Assembly (NCBI GenBank): GCA_030604545.1
Contig: JAUVVS010000074.1
Span: 1-7,992, forward strand
Length of the DNA stretch: 7,992 nt
Reading direction: 5' to 3'
Source: Deltaproteobacteria bacterium
Lineage (GTDB): Bacteria; Desulfobacterota; Desulfobacteria; Desulfobacterales; JAUVVS01
Below, piece after piece: positions 1 to 6,458 of the stretch. Position 1 is the first letter of the stretch, and each line of letters begins with the position of its first letter. A program made the position numbers and the translations under genes. The notes under the pieces are model-generated. The model was not told the origin of the DNA, searched no databases, and saw only the letters and a list, made by a program, of their open reading frames with translations.

Positions 1-1650
1 AAGCTCACAGGTAGCACGATTAACAAAATTTATTGTTAAATCCGGTTTGATTACAATCAGGGAGTCAGCCATTGAATTGATGATGTTTTCTATGTAATCT
101 TTGGCCTCTTTCAGTGCCTTCTCCGCCTGCACGCGGTCGGAGATATCCTCGACCATCTGGATCATATTAACCACTTCACCCTTCTCATCCAAAATGGGTG
201 AGGAGACAACCCGATAGTGTTTGATCGCATCGTCCGCAAGGGTTTTTATAATTGCCTCATGCACACTGCCGTCACGTAAGCAAAGCATCCAGGGAAGATC
301 GAGACCATTATCATCCTGCGGCAAATCATTAAAGGGGTTGTCCCAAAGGGCGCCCTGGTAAAGTTGTGGAAACCAATGCTGTATCTGGGGATTGAGCGAC
401 AGGATCTCCATATCCCTGTCCATAAGAACAATACCGATGTTGATATTATCCACCACACCCCGGTATTTCCGTTCGGAGTCCCGTAACTCCCGGGTCAAGG
501 TGTTGAGTATGCGAGCGCGTTTGACCCGTGGGGTTATCATCTTAACCAATGAGTTTATGTCGATGGACTTATTCAAGAAATCGTCTCCCCCAAGATTCAA
601 AGCGGCCATTTGTTTGTCGAAGTCCGTTTCAGCAGATAGGAATACGATGGGAACGTCTGTATATTTTCGCCCTTGCCGGATGACGGCGGCAAGCTCTGTA
701 CCCTTGCAATTGGGCATATATACATCCATCAGGATCAATTCCGGCTTGAACGCCGCTATACGCTCCAGTGCCTCCATGGGATCATTGACTACAGATGTAA
801 GCATGCCTGCCCGTTCCAGAGCAAAGGAGTATAATTTGGTCACGAATACATCATCATCCACGATAAGCACCCTATAAGGTTCTTTGGTACGCTCTGCCGT
901 CAGGTCATCCAGGGCTTGCACCAGATTGTCGACATCAAACGGCTTGGTGAAATAGTACATCGCTCCTGCACGCGCCGCACTTAGCCGGGCTTCCATGTCA
1001 TCCCGCTTCGACATGAATATGACGGGAATAAGCGGTTCTCTACCATGTTGGATCTCGATAATCGCTTCTATCCCTGCCAGTTTGCCATGGGGAAATATAA
1101 TATCCATAAGGATGGCTGCAGGATGCGTTTTTTCCACATTCTCTTTTAGTTTTTCCGGTGTGTCAAAAACACTCACTTCGTATCCGGCATGGCGGAGTTG
1201 CAAGTCTAATTCTTTAGCAAGGTGCTTATCGTTTTCCACGACAAATACGTGCCGGTTTTTCAGTTCGCCGGATGTCTTGAGTACAACCTGGCCAAGCTCT
1301 CCGCCAAGCTCTTTCATCTCTGCCGCAGCGCTATGCAACTCTGCCATAAGACTCTTAATCTTCTTGCGATGTTCCTGATTAAGTGAATGGCCGCTATCAA
1401 TCAAATCCTTGATCAACATCTCCAGATTACGGGCTGCAATGCTTAAGTCCTTTAAACCAAAAGTACCGCCGGAACCAGCCAGGTCGTGCACCATGTGATA
1501 TATACTCTCAAGCTGTTCCGGGTCCCCCTTGCCGCAATCAAAGGCTTCCCATGTATCATCGATATAAGAAAGTTTTACCGGCAGCTCAGCGGCATAGGAT
1601 TCACGCAAAGTTTTCATCTCATCCAATACTGCTTTCCTGTCATCAATCAT
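1..1650 (-). CDS. Hpt-receiver-receiver-PAS signalling protein (probable hybrid sensor/phosphorelay protein), C-terminus cut by window edge
   Basis: An unbroken frame of 550 codons runs from ATG 1650 to the left edge. An AGGGAG ribosome site lies 8 bases before the start. Residues 1-120 are an Hpt domain, with motif HDLAGSGGTFG giving phospho-His55. Residues 132-250 are a first receiver: VENDK near 138-142, phospho-Asp183 in LMDIIFP, Ser214, and Lys236 in TKPFD. Residues 259-375 are a second receiver: VDDD at 264-267, Asp309 in LMDVYMP, Ser339 and Lys361. Residues about 395-505 are a PAS domain (SERKYRGVVDNINIG through MVEDISD). A second PAS starts near 514 and is cut at residue 550. In receiver 1 the second acidic position is Asn140, with Asp141 next to it, a mild departure from the usual pair. 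The output domain is outside the window: a HisKA/HATPase kinase is likely, but a GGDEF domain is possible. It is a cytoplasmic phosphorelay protein; no membrane segment is seen in these 550 residues. The signal and target are unknown. Confidence 0.9.
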   Translation of the reverse strand, partial: MIDDRKAVLDEMKTLRESYAAELPVKLSYIDDTWEAFDCGKGDPEQLESIYHMVHDLAGSGGTFGLKDLSIAARNLEMLIKDLIDSGHSLNQEHRKKIKSLMAELHSAAAEMKELGGELGQVVLKTSGELKNRHVFVVENDKHLAKELDLQLRHAGYEVSVFDTPEKLKENVEKTHPAAILMDIIFPHGKLAGIEAIIEIQHGREPLIPVIFMSKRDDMEARLSAARAGAMYYFTKPFDVDNLVQALDDLTAERTKEPYRVLIVDDDVFVTKLYSFALERAGMLTSVVNDPMEALERIAAFKPELILMDVYMPNCKGTELAAVIRQGRKYTDVPIVFLSAETDFDKQMAALNLGGDDFLNKSIDINSLVKMITPRVKRARILNTLTRELRDSERKYRGVVDNINIGIVLMDRDMEILSLNPQIQHWFPQLYQGALWDNPFNDLPQDDNGLDLPWMLCLRDGSVHEAIIKTLADDAIKHYRVVSSPILDEKGEVVNMIQMVEDISDRVQAEKALKEAKDYIENIINSMADSLIVIKPDLTINFVNRATCEL

Positions 1651-1658
1651 GTCTGGGT

Positions 1659-1664
1659 CTCCCT
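1659..1664 (-). promoter_or_regulatory. Ribosome binding site of the Hpt-receiver-PAS gene
   Basis: On the minus strand AGGGAG stands 8 bases before ATG 1650. This fixes the start directly ahead of the Hpt domain and separates the gene from the repeat-bearing spacer upstream. No clear -35/-10 pair was found in that spacer. Confidence 0.6.
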
Positions 1665-1680
1665 AATATGTATAAAAAGA

Positions 1681-1749
1681 TGAACGTCGAACATTGAACA
1701 TTGAACGTCCAACATCGAATTAAAAAAATGAACGTCCAACCTTGAATGA
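1681..1749. repeat. 7-bp tandem repeat array (consensus YGAACRT on + strand)
   Basis: The spacer between the four-helix-bundle ORF and the signalling gene resolves into 7-base units. The units are TGAACGT, CGAACAT, TGAACAT, TGAACGT, CCAACAT, CGAATTA, then a 6-base A run, then TGAACGT, CCAACCT, TGAATGA. That gives nine units, most differing from the consensus at one or two positions. The last unit abuts the stop codon (1750-1752) of the four-helix-bundle ORF. The array fills 69 of the 99 intergenic bases. Nothing in it looks coding. A role as a terminator or protein-binding array is possible but unsupported. Confidence 0.75.
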
Positions 1750-1968
1750 CTATTTCTTTTTCTTTTCAGCCGTTTTGATACTCGTAACAAAAATCTTAAT
1801 TAATTCTTCTGTTTCCTCTAAAATATCATTTAGTAGTTCAGGTTTTTTAATTAATGGTACCTTCTGAATAAGTTTTAACCATCTTTGGGTCTCCCTAAGT
1901 TCTTTTAATGAGATACGAAGTTTATGAACAAAGTCCTTTGGGGACTCCGGCACTTTTCGTTCAGACAC
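1750..1968 (-). CDS. Four-helix-bundle (23S rRNA IVP-type) protein, N-terminally truncated fragment
   Basis: This 72-residue ORF starts with GTG 1968 and stops at TAG 1750-1752. Residues 9-34 (SPKDFVHKLRI, then RETQRWLKLI) and the helical tail EETEELIKIFVTSI match the C-terminal half of the four-helix-bundle/S23 (23S rRNA intervening sequence protein) family. Full members are usually about 115-130 residues. The first helix and the conserved SGTSxGAN-type stretch are absent. An in-frame TAA two codons before the GTG rules out a longer form. The GTG overlaps the last 8 bases of the upstream glycosyltransferase (GTGTCTGA), and GAAGG 8 bases before it could serve as a ribosome site. The protein ends in a lysine-rich tail. 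The function of the family is not settled; related bundles include the Avd accessory protein of diversity-generating retroelements. It is probably a degraded remnant, though expression from the overlap is possible. Confidence 0.6.
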   Translation of the reverse strand: MSERKVPESPKDFVHKLRISLKELRETQRWLKLIQKVPLIKKPELLNDILEETEELIKIFVTSIKTAEKKKK

Positions 1969-3163
1969 GAATTATGCCTTCAAGAATAGATTTTAACTGG
2001 TCTATATGTTGCTTCCATGAATAATTCTTTTCTGCATATTCCCGGCAGCGATGCCTTAATTCGTTATATTTTTCCTTTTCATCAAAATATTTTCTCATTG
2101 CCATTTGGATTCCATCTGCCATCGCATCTGGTGAAGTGTCACTAAAAAGAAACTGTGAATCAAAACCGGATAAAATTTCCCTTGTCCCGCCCACCGGTGT
2201 TCCCAAAACGGGGGTTCCGCAAGCCATGGATTCAGGTGTCACAAGCCCGAAACCCTCCAAACTACGAGTCGGCAAAATAAAGAAATCTGCAGCTCCATAG
2301 TAATGTGGCAAGAAATCCGATGGGATAAAACCCTTCATTGTTACCTCATCATCCAGGCCATAGGTGTTAATCAGATTCTCAAGATTCTCTCTTTCAATGC
2401 CTTCACCGCCAATAATCAGATGAATGTCCATATGATTTTTCTTGAGAAGATAAATACACTGCAAAAGATTATCAAGACCCATGCGAGGCTCCAGGTTGCG
2501 TATTGTCAAGAGATGAAGCTTATTTTTATGAAAACCTAATTTTTGTTTCAGCATTCCGCGGTCTTGAAGCGGCTTGAAAAGGTCAATGTCCACTCCCCCA
2601 TGATTTACTAGGATACGATCTGCCGGTATTCCATGAATTTCCGTCACCTTCTGTCCCATATAATGGCTTAGCACCATTATCTTCATGGCCCTTTTCAGGC
2701 AAACCCTTTCAATAACCCGGCGAACTAAAATGTTCGGAAAATTTGTTAACCAATTCTTATTTTTGTGTGACAATAAATATTCATCATGGCTTGGTGAATG
2801 AAACACATAGATTATGGGGACTTTTTGGAGCTTTCTCCTGACCAGGAGTGAAATGCAGTTGAAAGGTTGATGACAGACTGCTGCCTGAAAAGGTATATTT
2901 TTCTTGAATCGTTTATAAAATATAGAAGGAAAACGCACTAGAGAAAAGAAAGCAGGGATCATATTTTGTGCTAAAGCATAGTAAGAGCCTTCCTGAATGC
3001 CCTTAAAAGTTCTGATAGTCCACGATAAAGGTACGGCCTGGCGCGTAATGGCGTAGACTTTCATACCTTCACTCGCCAAACCGATTGCCTGATGGTGAAG
3101 CACAACCTCGGATCCACTGGTTGGATTCTCCAAAGGGACATCGGCTATAAATAAAATTTTCAT
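1961..3163 (-). CDS. Family 4 glycosyltransferase (GT-B fold)
   Basis: The product is 400 residues, full length for the family. The N-terminal Rossmann half starts at MKILFIADVP, with a Gly/Ser loop (PTSGSEVVLHHQAIGLA) that in this family faces the acceptor and donor. The C-terminal donor-binding half begins near residue 216 with LLTIRNLEPRMGLDNLL, where Arg222 and Arg227 stand for the usual Arg and Lys. The EX7E motif is Glu303-Glu311 (LEGFGLVTPESMACGTPV), followed by GGTREIL. It should transfer a nucleotide-activated sugar to a lipid-linked or growing surface glycan on the cytoplasmic face of the inner membrane, with retention of configuration. The substrate cannot be read from sequence. 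ATG 3163 lies 24 bases after the stop of the family 9 gene; no strong ribosome site is seen, which suggests co-transcription. It is the last intact gene of the cluster. Confidence 0.92.
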   Translation of the reverse strand: MKILFIADVPLENPTSGSEVVLHHQAIGLASEGMKVYAITRQAVPLSWTIRTFKGIQEGSYYALAQNMIPAFFSLVRFPSIFYKRFKKNIPFQAAVCHQPFNCISLLVRRKLQKVPIIYVFHSPSHDEYLLSHKNKNWLTNFPNILVRRVIERVCLKRAMKIMVLSHYMGQKVTEIHGIPADRILVNHGGVDIDLFKPLQDRGMLKQKLGFHKNKLHLLTIRNLEPRMGLDNLLQCIYLLKKNHMDIHLIIGGEGIERENLENLINTYGLDDEVTMKGFIPSDFLPHYYGAADFFILPTRSLEGFGLVTPESMACGTPVLGTPVGGTREILSGFDSQFLFSDTSPDAMADGIQMAMRKYFDEKEKYNELRHRCREYAEKNYSWKQHIDQLKSILEGIIRV

Positions 3164-3187
3164 GCCTGGATAAATGAATCGTAACTT

Positions 3188-4315
3188 TTAAGTGGTTTTA
3201 TTTTTTAAGAAATCTCTCACAACATTCATAACCATCCATGTATCGATTAATTTCATGCAATCATGGCTTCCTATTTTGCAATATCCTAGATTGCAGCCAA
3301 TACATGGCAATTCATCTATTCTTAAAACTTTATGGATATCTCCTATGGGCATCCATCTATTTTTATTTGTCGGGCCCATCATGGAAATGGTAGGTATGTT
3401 CAGCGCAACAGCCATATGCAATGGGCCAGAGTTGTTGCATATTAGAATACTACAACAAGATAACAAAGCAGAGAATTTTCGCAAATCATTCGTCATGTAC
3501 GCCAAGGCATCACTATGAATCATCGAACCGATACTACCCACCACTTTTTCATCCCCCGGCCCGCCAAAGATAATTAAGTCTAATCCCTTATCATTTTGTA
3601 ACTGCTCAACAAGTTCAGAGAACCTCTCAACCGGCCATCTTTGACTTTCATAATGAGCACCAGGATGAATTCCAATAAGAGGTTTGAACCCTATGCCCTT
3701 TTCCTTCACCCAATTCTTCGCCCACTCTTCTTCGCCCTCTGTTAGAAAGATTTCAGGATTTCTATCTCTGCCTGCAATTCCTAATGGTTCAAGGACATCT
3801 AATGTCAAATCCACAAGGTGCTTATTCTCGTTAGGCATAGCCGCTGCCATATTAAAACAAATCTCTCTCCCGTATAACTGATATCCGATCCTTTTATTTC
3901 CACCGCTCAATAGGGCAATCAAGGCAGTTTTCAACTCGTAGTCCACGTATGGATCTATGACAAGATCGAAACCGTATTCTCTCAATCGCCCTAAAAGCCT
4001 AATTTTATCCATAAGCTTCTGACGAGAGTCATATACAATAATTTTATCTACATGGGGATTATTAATAACAAGGGATTGATTAGCCACACTGGCAAGCACG
4101 GTCAGTTCAGAGGCATTAAATCTCTTTTTTAAGACTCTTAACAATGGTGTAGATAAAACAAGGTCACCTATTCTATCGATTCTAATGAATAAGATTTTTT
4201 TAATTTCATGAGTTATCGTGAAATCCGGCGATTTTTTTAAAAAAAAACGAGCAGCAGTCCCCAGAAGAATTTTCCTTAGGTTCAAGTAAATAGTCTTTAG
4301 GAACTGTTTCACCAT
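3188..4315 (-). CDS. Family 9 glycosyltransferase, ADP-heptose:LPS heptosyltransferase-like
   Basis: From ATG 4315 the product is 375 residues. Residues 41-63 (ILFIRIDRIGDLVLSTPLLR) are the N-terminal signature, with Asp51 the likely catalytic base by analogy with WaaC. GIHPGAHYESQRWP (215-228) and NNSGPLHMAVALNIPTI (294-310) followed by MMGPT are the donor-binding half. Four Cys near the C-terminus (338, 341, 346, 353) form the CxxC...C...CM pattern often seen in this family. By family it transfers heptose or a related sugar to lipopolysaccharide core or a similar glycan; whether the sugar is truly heptose is open. The frame extends upstream to TTG 4381 inside the methyltransferase gene. I prefer ATG 4315 because AGGGA stands just before it and it lies 13 bases after the methyltransferase stop. 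Codons 23-28 include a T9A7 run. Confidence 0.93.
   Translation of the reverse strand: MVKQFLKTIYLNLRKILLGTAARFFLKKSPDFTITHEIKKILFIRIDRIGDLVLSTPLLRVLKKRFNASELTVLASVANQSLVINNPHVDKIIVYDSRQKLMDKIRLLGRLREYGFDLVIDPYVDYELKTALIALLSGGNKRIGYQLYGREICFNMAAAMPNENKHLVDLTLDVLEPLGIAGRDRNPEIFLTEGEEEWAKNWVKEKGIGFKPLIGIHPGAHYESQRWPVERFSELVEQLQNDKGLDLIIFGGPGDEKVVGSIGSMIHSDALAYMTNDLRKFSALLSCCSILICNNSGPLHMAVALNIPTISMMGPTNKNRWMPIGDIHKVLRIDELPCIGCNLGYCKIGSHDCMKLIDTWMVMNVVRDFLKNKTT
4232..4247. repeat. Homopolymer tract T7A9 (T9A7 in the coding sense) inside the family 9 gene
   Basis: On the plus strand seven T are followed by nine A. In the coding sense this reads CGT TTT TTT TTA AAA AAA TCG, residues 23-28 of the glycosyltransferase, just before its first conserved motif. 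Such runs are prone to slippage, so a one-base change would disrupt the enzyme early. The frame is intact here. Confidence 0.9.
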
Positions 4316-4319
4316 TCCA

Positions 4320-4324
4320 TCCCT
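4320..4324 (-). promoter_or_regulatory. Ribosome binding site of the family 9 glycosyltransferase
   Basis: AGGGA on the minus strand lies 4 bases before ATG 4315, in the 13-base gap after the methyltransferase stop (TGA 4331-4329). It favours this start over the upstream TTG at 4381, which would overlap the methyltransferase by 53 bases. Spacing is slightly short. Confidence 0.5.
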
Positions 4325-4328
4325 ATTT

Positions 4329-5156
4329 TCATTTCGGAGCAGCGTATACTTCAATCGCATTAAAGATCTTAATTCCGCCAAGGTAGTAGGGAATAACCGA
4401 AATCAGGTTTACCAGTTTTTTAGAAGCTTCCATGATCCCAAAATCGGGGGAAAGTCTCAAGCATTCGAACCCTGATTTGTCCAGATAGGCTTTTATCGTA
4501 TCCGGAGAAAAATGATAGAGGTGTACTTCTTTTTCATCTTTTGAGAACAGTTTCATTTTTCTTCCTTTGAAAATTCTGTAGGCAATTTGCATTATCAAAT
4601 TGTTAACGTTAGGGATCGCTATAATTAGTAATCCATTTGGTCTCAATACACGGCGAATTTCGTTCAAATACTGATTGGGATCCCTGACATGCTCCAAAAC
4701 ATGCCACATGGTCACAATATCAAAAAAATTCTCGGGATAACCGGCATCCTCTATTTCTCCACAGAAGATATCTGCTCCTAAAACATCAGTAGCGTATTTA
4801 GCAGCATAGGCAGATAACTCTGTGCCGCTTATGTGCCAGCCGTTCCTTTTCGCTAATTTTAAAAAAGTCCCTTCTCCGCAACCCACATCCAACAGTCGAC
4901 CTCCTTGCCGAATTTTTTGAAGCTTCTTCAATCTGTTATCCCACATTTTTATTCGTTTCTTTTTTTGCTCATTTACCCACGCTTTATAATAGCCATGGTT
5001 GTAATGCTCCTTTAGATCGGTATAATCAGGAAAGGGATAGACAAATACCAGAGAACAGTTGCGGCAGCGCAAGACTTTGTAAGGTTCTTCATCATTCTCA
5101 ATGGTTGTAAATCTGTTTTTTTGGCAAAGGTTACAAGTAATCTCAGGTGGTGTCAT
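4329..5156 (-). CDS. Zinc-ribbon class I SAM-dependent methyltransferase
   Basis: The product is 275 residues. At the N-terminus two Cys pairs (C8xxC11 and C31xxC34, the latter in CRNCSLVFVYP) form a zinc-ribbon-like module. The SAM-binding core follows: motif I LLDVGCGEG (88-96), acidic Glu113 at the end of strand 2 (GTELS), then HVLEHVRDP (152-160) and LRPNGLLIIAIPN (171-183). This matches the Methyltransf_11/23 type common in polysaccharide clusters, where such enzymes methylate a sugar or cap a glycan chain. The exact acceptor is unknown. The frame opens upstream to ATG 5249, but that adds 31 residues encoded mostly by the 8-bp repeat array and lacks a ribosome site. ATG 5156 begins right before the first Cys pair and has a weak GAG 9 bases ahead. 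The family 9 gene follows 13 bases later. Confidence 0.9.
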   Translation of the reverse strand: MTPPEITCNLCQKNRFTTIENDEEPYKVLRCRNCSLVFVYPFPDYTDLKEHYNHGYYKAWVNEQKKKRIKMWDNRLKKLQKIRQGGRLLDVGCGEGTFLKLAKRNGWHISGTELSAYAAKYATDVLGADIFCGEIEDAGYPENFFDIVTMWHVLEHVRDPNQYLNEIRRVLRPNGLLIIAIPNVNNLIMQIAYRIFKGRKMKLFSKDEKEVHLYHFSPDTIKAYLDKSGFECLRLSPDFGIMEASKKLVNLISVIPYYLGGIKIFNAIEVYAAPK

Positions 5157-5165
5157 ACTACAGAT

Positions 5166-5205
5166 CTCGTTAAGTCGTCGAGTAGTTGAGTAGTTAAGTA
5201 GTTGT
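5166..5205. repeat. 8-bp tandem repeat array, left arm (consensus GTAGTTGA on + strand)
   Basis: Five 8-base units are read on the plus strand: CTCGTTAA, GTCGTCGA, GTAGTTGA, GTAGTTAA, GTAGTTGT. They lie just upstream of the chosen methyltransferase start. The same octamer appears in the opposite orientation at 5295-5326. Nothing coding is recognisable here. Confidence 0.7.
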
Positions 5206-5329
5206 AATGATAAGAATAATAGCCGTTTACCAAAAAATTGGACATACAACCGTTTGCAAATATTAACATAGTAATTTAATTATAAATCTTTTCCTACTCA
5301 ACCACTTAACCACTCAACTATTTGACGAT
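5174..5329. repeat. Imperfect inverted repeat with 31-bp arms and 94-base spacer
   Basis: Arm 5174-5204 and the reverse complement of arm 5299-5329 agree at 26 of 31 positions, and all five differences are transitions. In a minus-strand transcript two of these become G-U pairs, so 28 of 31 could pair. The 94-base interior (5205-5298) is AT-rich, shows no ORF of note, and contains one TATAAT on the minus strand (5284-5279) without a convincing -35 box. The element separates the three upstream glycosyltransferase genes from the methyltransferase group. Confidence 0.65.
5295..5326. repeat. 8-bp tandem repeat array, right arm (TACTCAAC-type on + strand)
   Basis: Four 8-base units TACTCAAC, CACTTAAC, CACTCAAC, TATTTGAC are read on the plus strand. 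They are the reverse-complement form of the 5166-5205 units. The array ends 10 bases before the stop codon of the upstream glycosyltransferase (5337-5339), so it lies in that gene's 3' untranslated region. Confidence 0.7.
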
Positions 5330-5336
5330 GTCTGTA

Positions 5337-6458
5337 CTAATTCCGTTTCAGAAGCTCTCTATACACTTGTTCTGTTTGCTTGACATTGTGCTCTATCGTA
5401 AACATCTTTTCTGCCCTGATTCGGGCTGCATTTCCCATTTCCCCTCTAAGTTCATTATCCAAATTTAACAAATGAATTCTTTCTGATAGGAATTTCGCAT
5501 CTTTAGGCGGCACGATAAAACCTGAAATATTATCTTCAACAGCTTCAGAGCAACCTCCTACGTCTGTCACAACCACCGGTTTACTTGCTCCCATTGCTTC
5601 GATTAAAGATCTGGGAAATGCCTCAAAGAGCGAAGGTAAAACAAAGATGTCAATTTCCTTTAGGAATTGGCTGATATGGCTGATATGGCCCGGAAAAAGA
5701 ACACGGTTATGAATCCCATATTCCTTGGCCATGTCTTTACATTCTTTGAAATACGTTGAATCCACAACCTCTCCTGCCACTAATAAATGAAAGTCCGGCG
5801 ACTTGTCCTTAAGCATACCACAGGCTTCGATAAGATACTTCTGACCTTTTAGAAACTCTATACGGCCTACAACTCCAATCAACAGACTCTGTTCATGGAT
5901 CCCATATTCTTTCCTGAAACGGGATGACTCCTGGTCACTTTGAAATTCCGATAAATCAATTCCATTATAGATTGTCACCAATTTGTGGCGCCGGCTCATC
6001 CAATGGAATCTGGATCTAAGTGAATTTGCAACGAGAATGAGCCTGGAAGACAAATGAACTAAAAGACGATCATATTTATCTGGATTTGATGCACGGACGT
6101 GCCACACTAGGGGTAATTTTTTGGTTTTGGCTGCTAATCCTGCATAGAATGTGTTACGAGGCCCATCAGTATGTATTAAATTTATATCGTACCTTTTTAT
6201 CAACCTTGAAAGTTCATATAATGCTTTTAAATTCTTATGGATTTCAATATTAACTAACTTGGGTAGCTCAAGAATGGAAACCTCTATACTCTGTTCCCGT
6301 AACCTATCTGCAAGAATGCCCTCCTCTGGTATGATCACATGGGGACGGAACTGTGATTTATCCAAATTCTTAACAAGATGAAAAAGGCTTATCTGTCCCC
6401 CGCCCCAAAGATTACCGAAACTTGAAAGATATAGAATATTAAAAGGCCTCGATATCAT
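5337..6458 (-). CDS. Family 4 glycosyltransferase (GT-B fold)
   Basis: The product is 373 residues. The N-terminal half starts FNILYLSSFGNLWGGGQISL, with the Gly19-Gly21 loop typical of these enzymes. The C-terminal half has VVGRIEFLKGQKYLIEA (196-212) with Arg199 and Lys204, which in the family contact the nucleotide diphosphate. The EX7E pair is Glu279-Glu287 (FEAFPRSLIEAMG), followed by VVTDVGGCSEAV. It should be a retaining sugar transferase acting on a surface glycan intermediate at the cytoplasmic membrane; donor and acceptor are unknown. ATG 6458 follows the TAG of the upstream glycosyltransferase with no intervening base, which implies translational coupling. The stop TAG 5339-5337 is followed by the repeat-bearing spacer. 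Confidence 0.93.
   Translation of the reverse strand: MISRPFNILYLSSFGNLWGGGQISLFHLVKNLDKSQFRPHVIIPEEGILADRLREQSIEVSILELPKLVNIEIHKNLKALYELSRLIKRYDINLIHTDGPRNTFYAGLAAKTKKLPLVWHVRASNPDKYDRLLVHLSSRLILVANSLRSRFHWMSRRHKLVTIYNGIDLSEFQSDQESSRFRKEYGIHEQSLLIGVVGRIEFLKGQKYLIEACGMLKDKSPDFHLLVAGEVVDSTYFKECKDMAKEYGIHNRVLFPGHISHISQFLKEIDIFVLPSLFEAFPRSLIEAMGASKPVVVTDVGGCSEAVEDNISGFIVPPKDAKFLSERIHLLNLDNELRGEMGNAARIRAEKMFTIEHNVKQTEQVYRELLKRN

Noticed and set aside
246..458. A 70-codon minus-strand frame inside the signalling gene
   Set aside because: It is out of frame with the PAS-coding sequence that fully accounts for this stretch, and its translation shows no domain.
392..1378. Plus-strand open frames (392-877 and 995-1378)
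   Set aside because: They lie opposite the continuous Hpt-receiver-PAS frame, which has clear domain motifs. Their own translations are Ser/Arg-rich with no recognisable family.
1681..1749. CRISPR array
   Set aside because: The units are 7 bases long and contiguous, with no spacers between longer repeats and no cas gene nearby.
1750..1968. Diversity-generating retroelement accessory (Avd) gene
   Set aside because: Only half of the bundle is present, and no reverse transcriptase, template repeat or variable repeat is visible in the window.
4232..4247. Programmed -1 frameshift in the family 9 gene
   Set aside because: The -1 frame stops within about ten codons, no obvious downstream hairpin is seen, and the zero frame encodes the whole enzyme.
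5279..5284. TATAAT on the minus strand as a promoter for the methyltransferase group
   Set aside because: No acceptable -35 box lies 16-18 bases upstream, and the region is AT-rich enough for the hexamer to occur by chance.
5669..5690. 9-bp in-frame tandem repeat (GGCTGATAT twice) in the 5337-6458 glycosyltransferase, giving HIS-HIS
   Set aside because: The segment between the conserved Gly and the FVLPS motif has the usual family length, so it is not an insertion and is probably chance.
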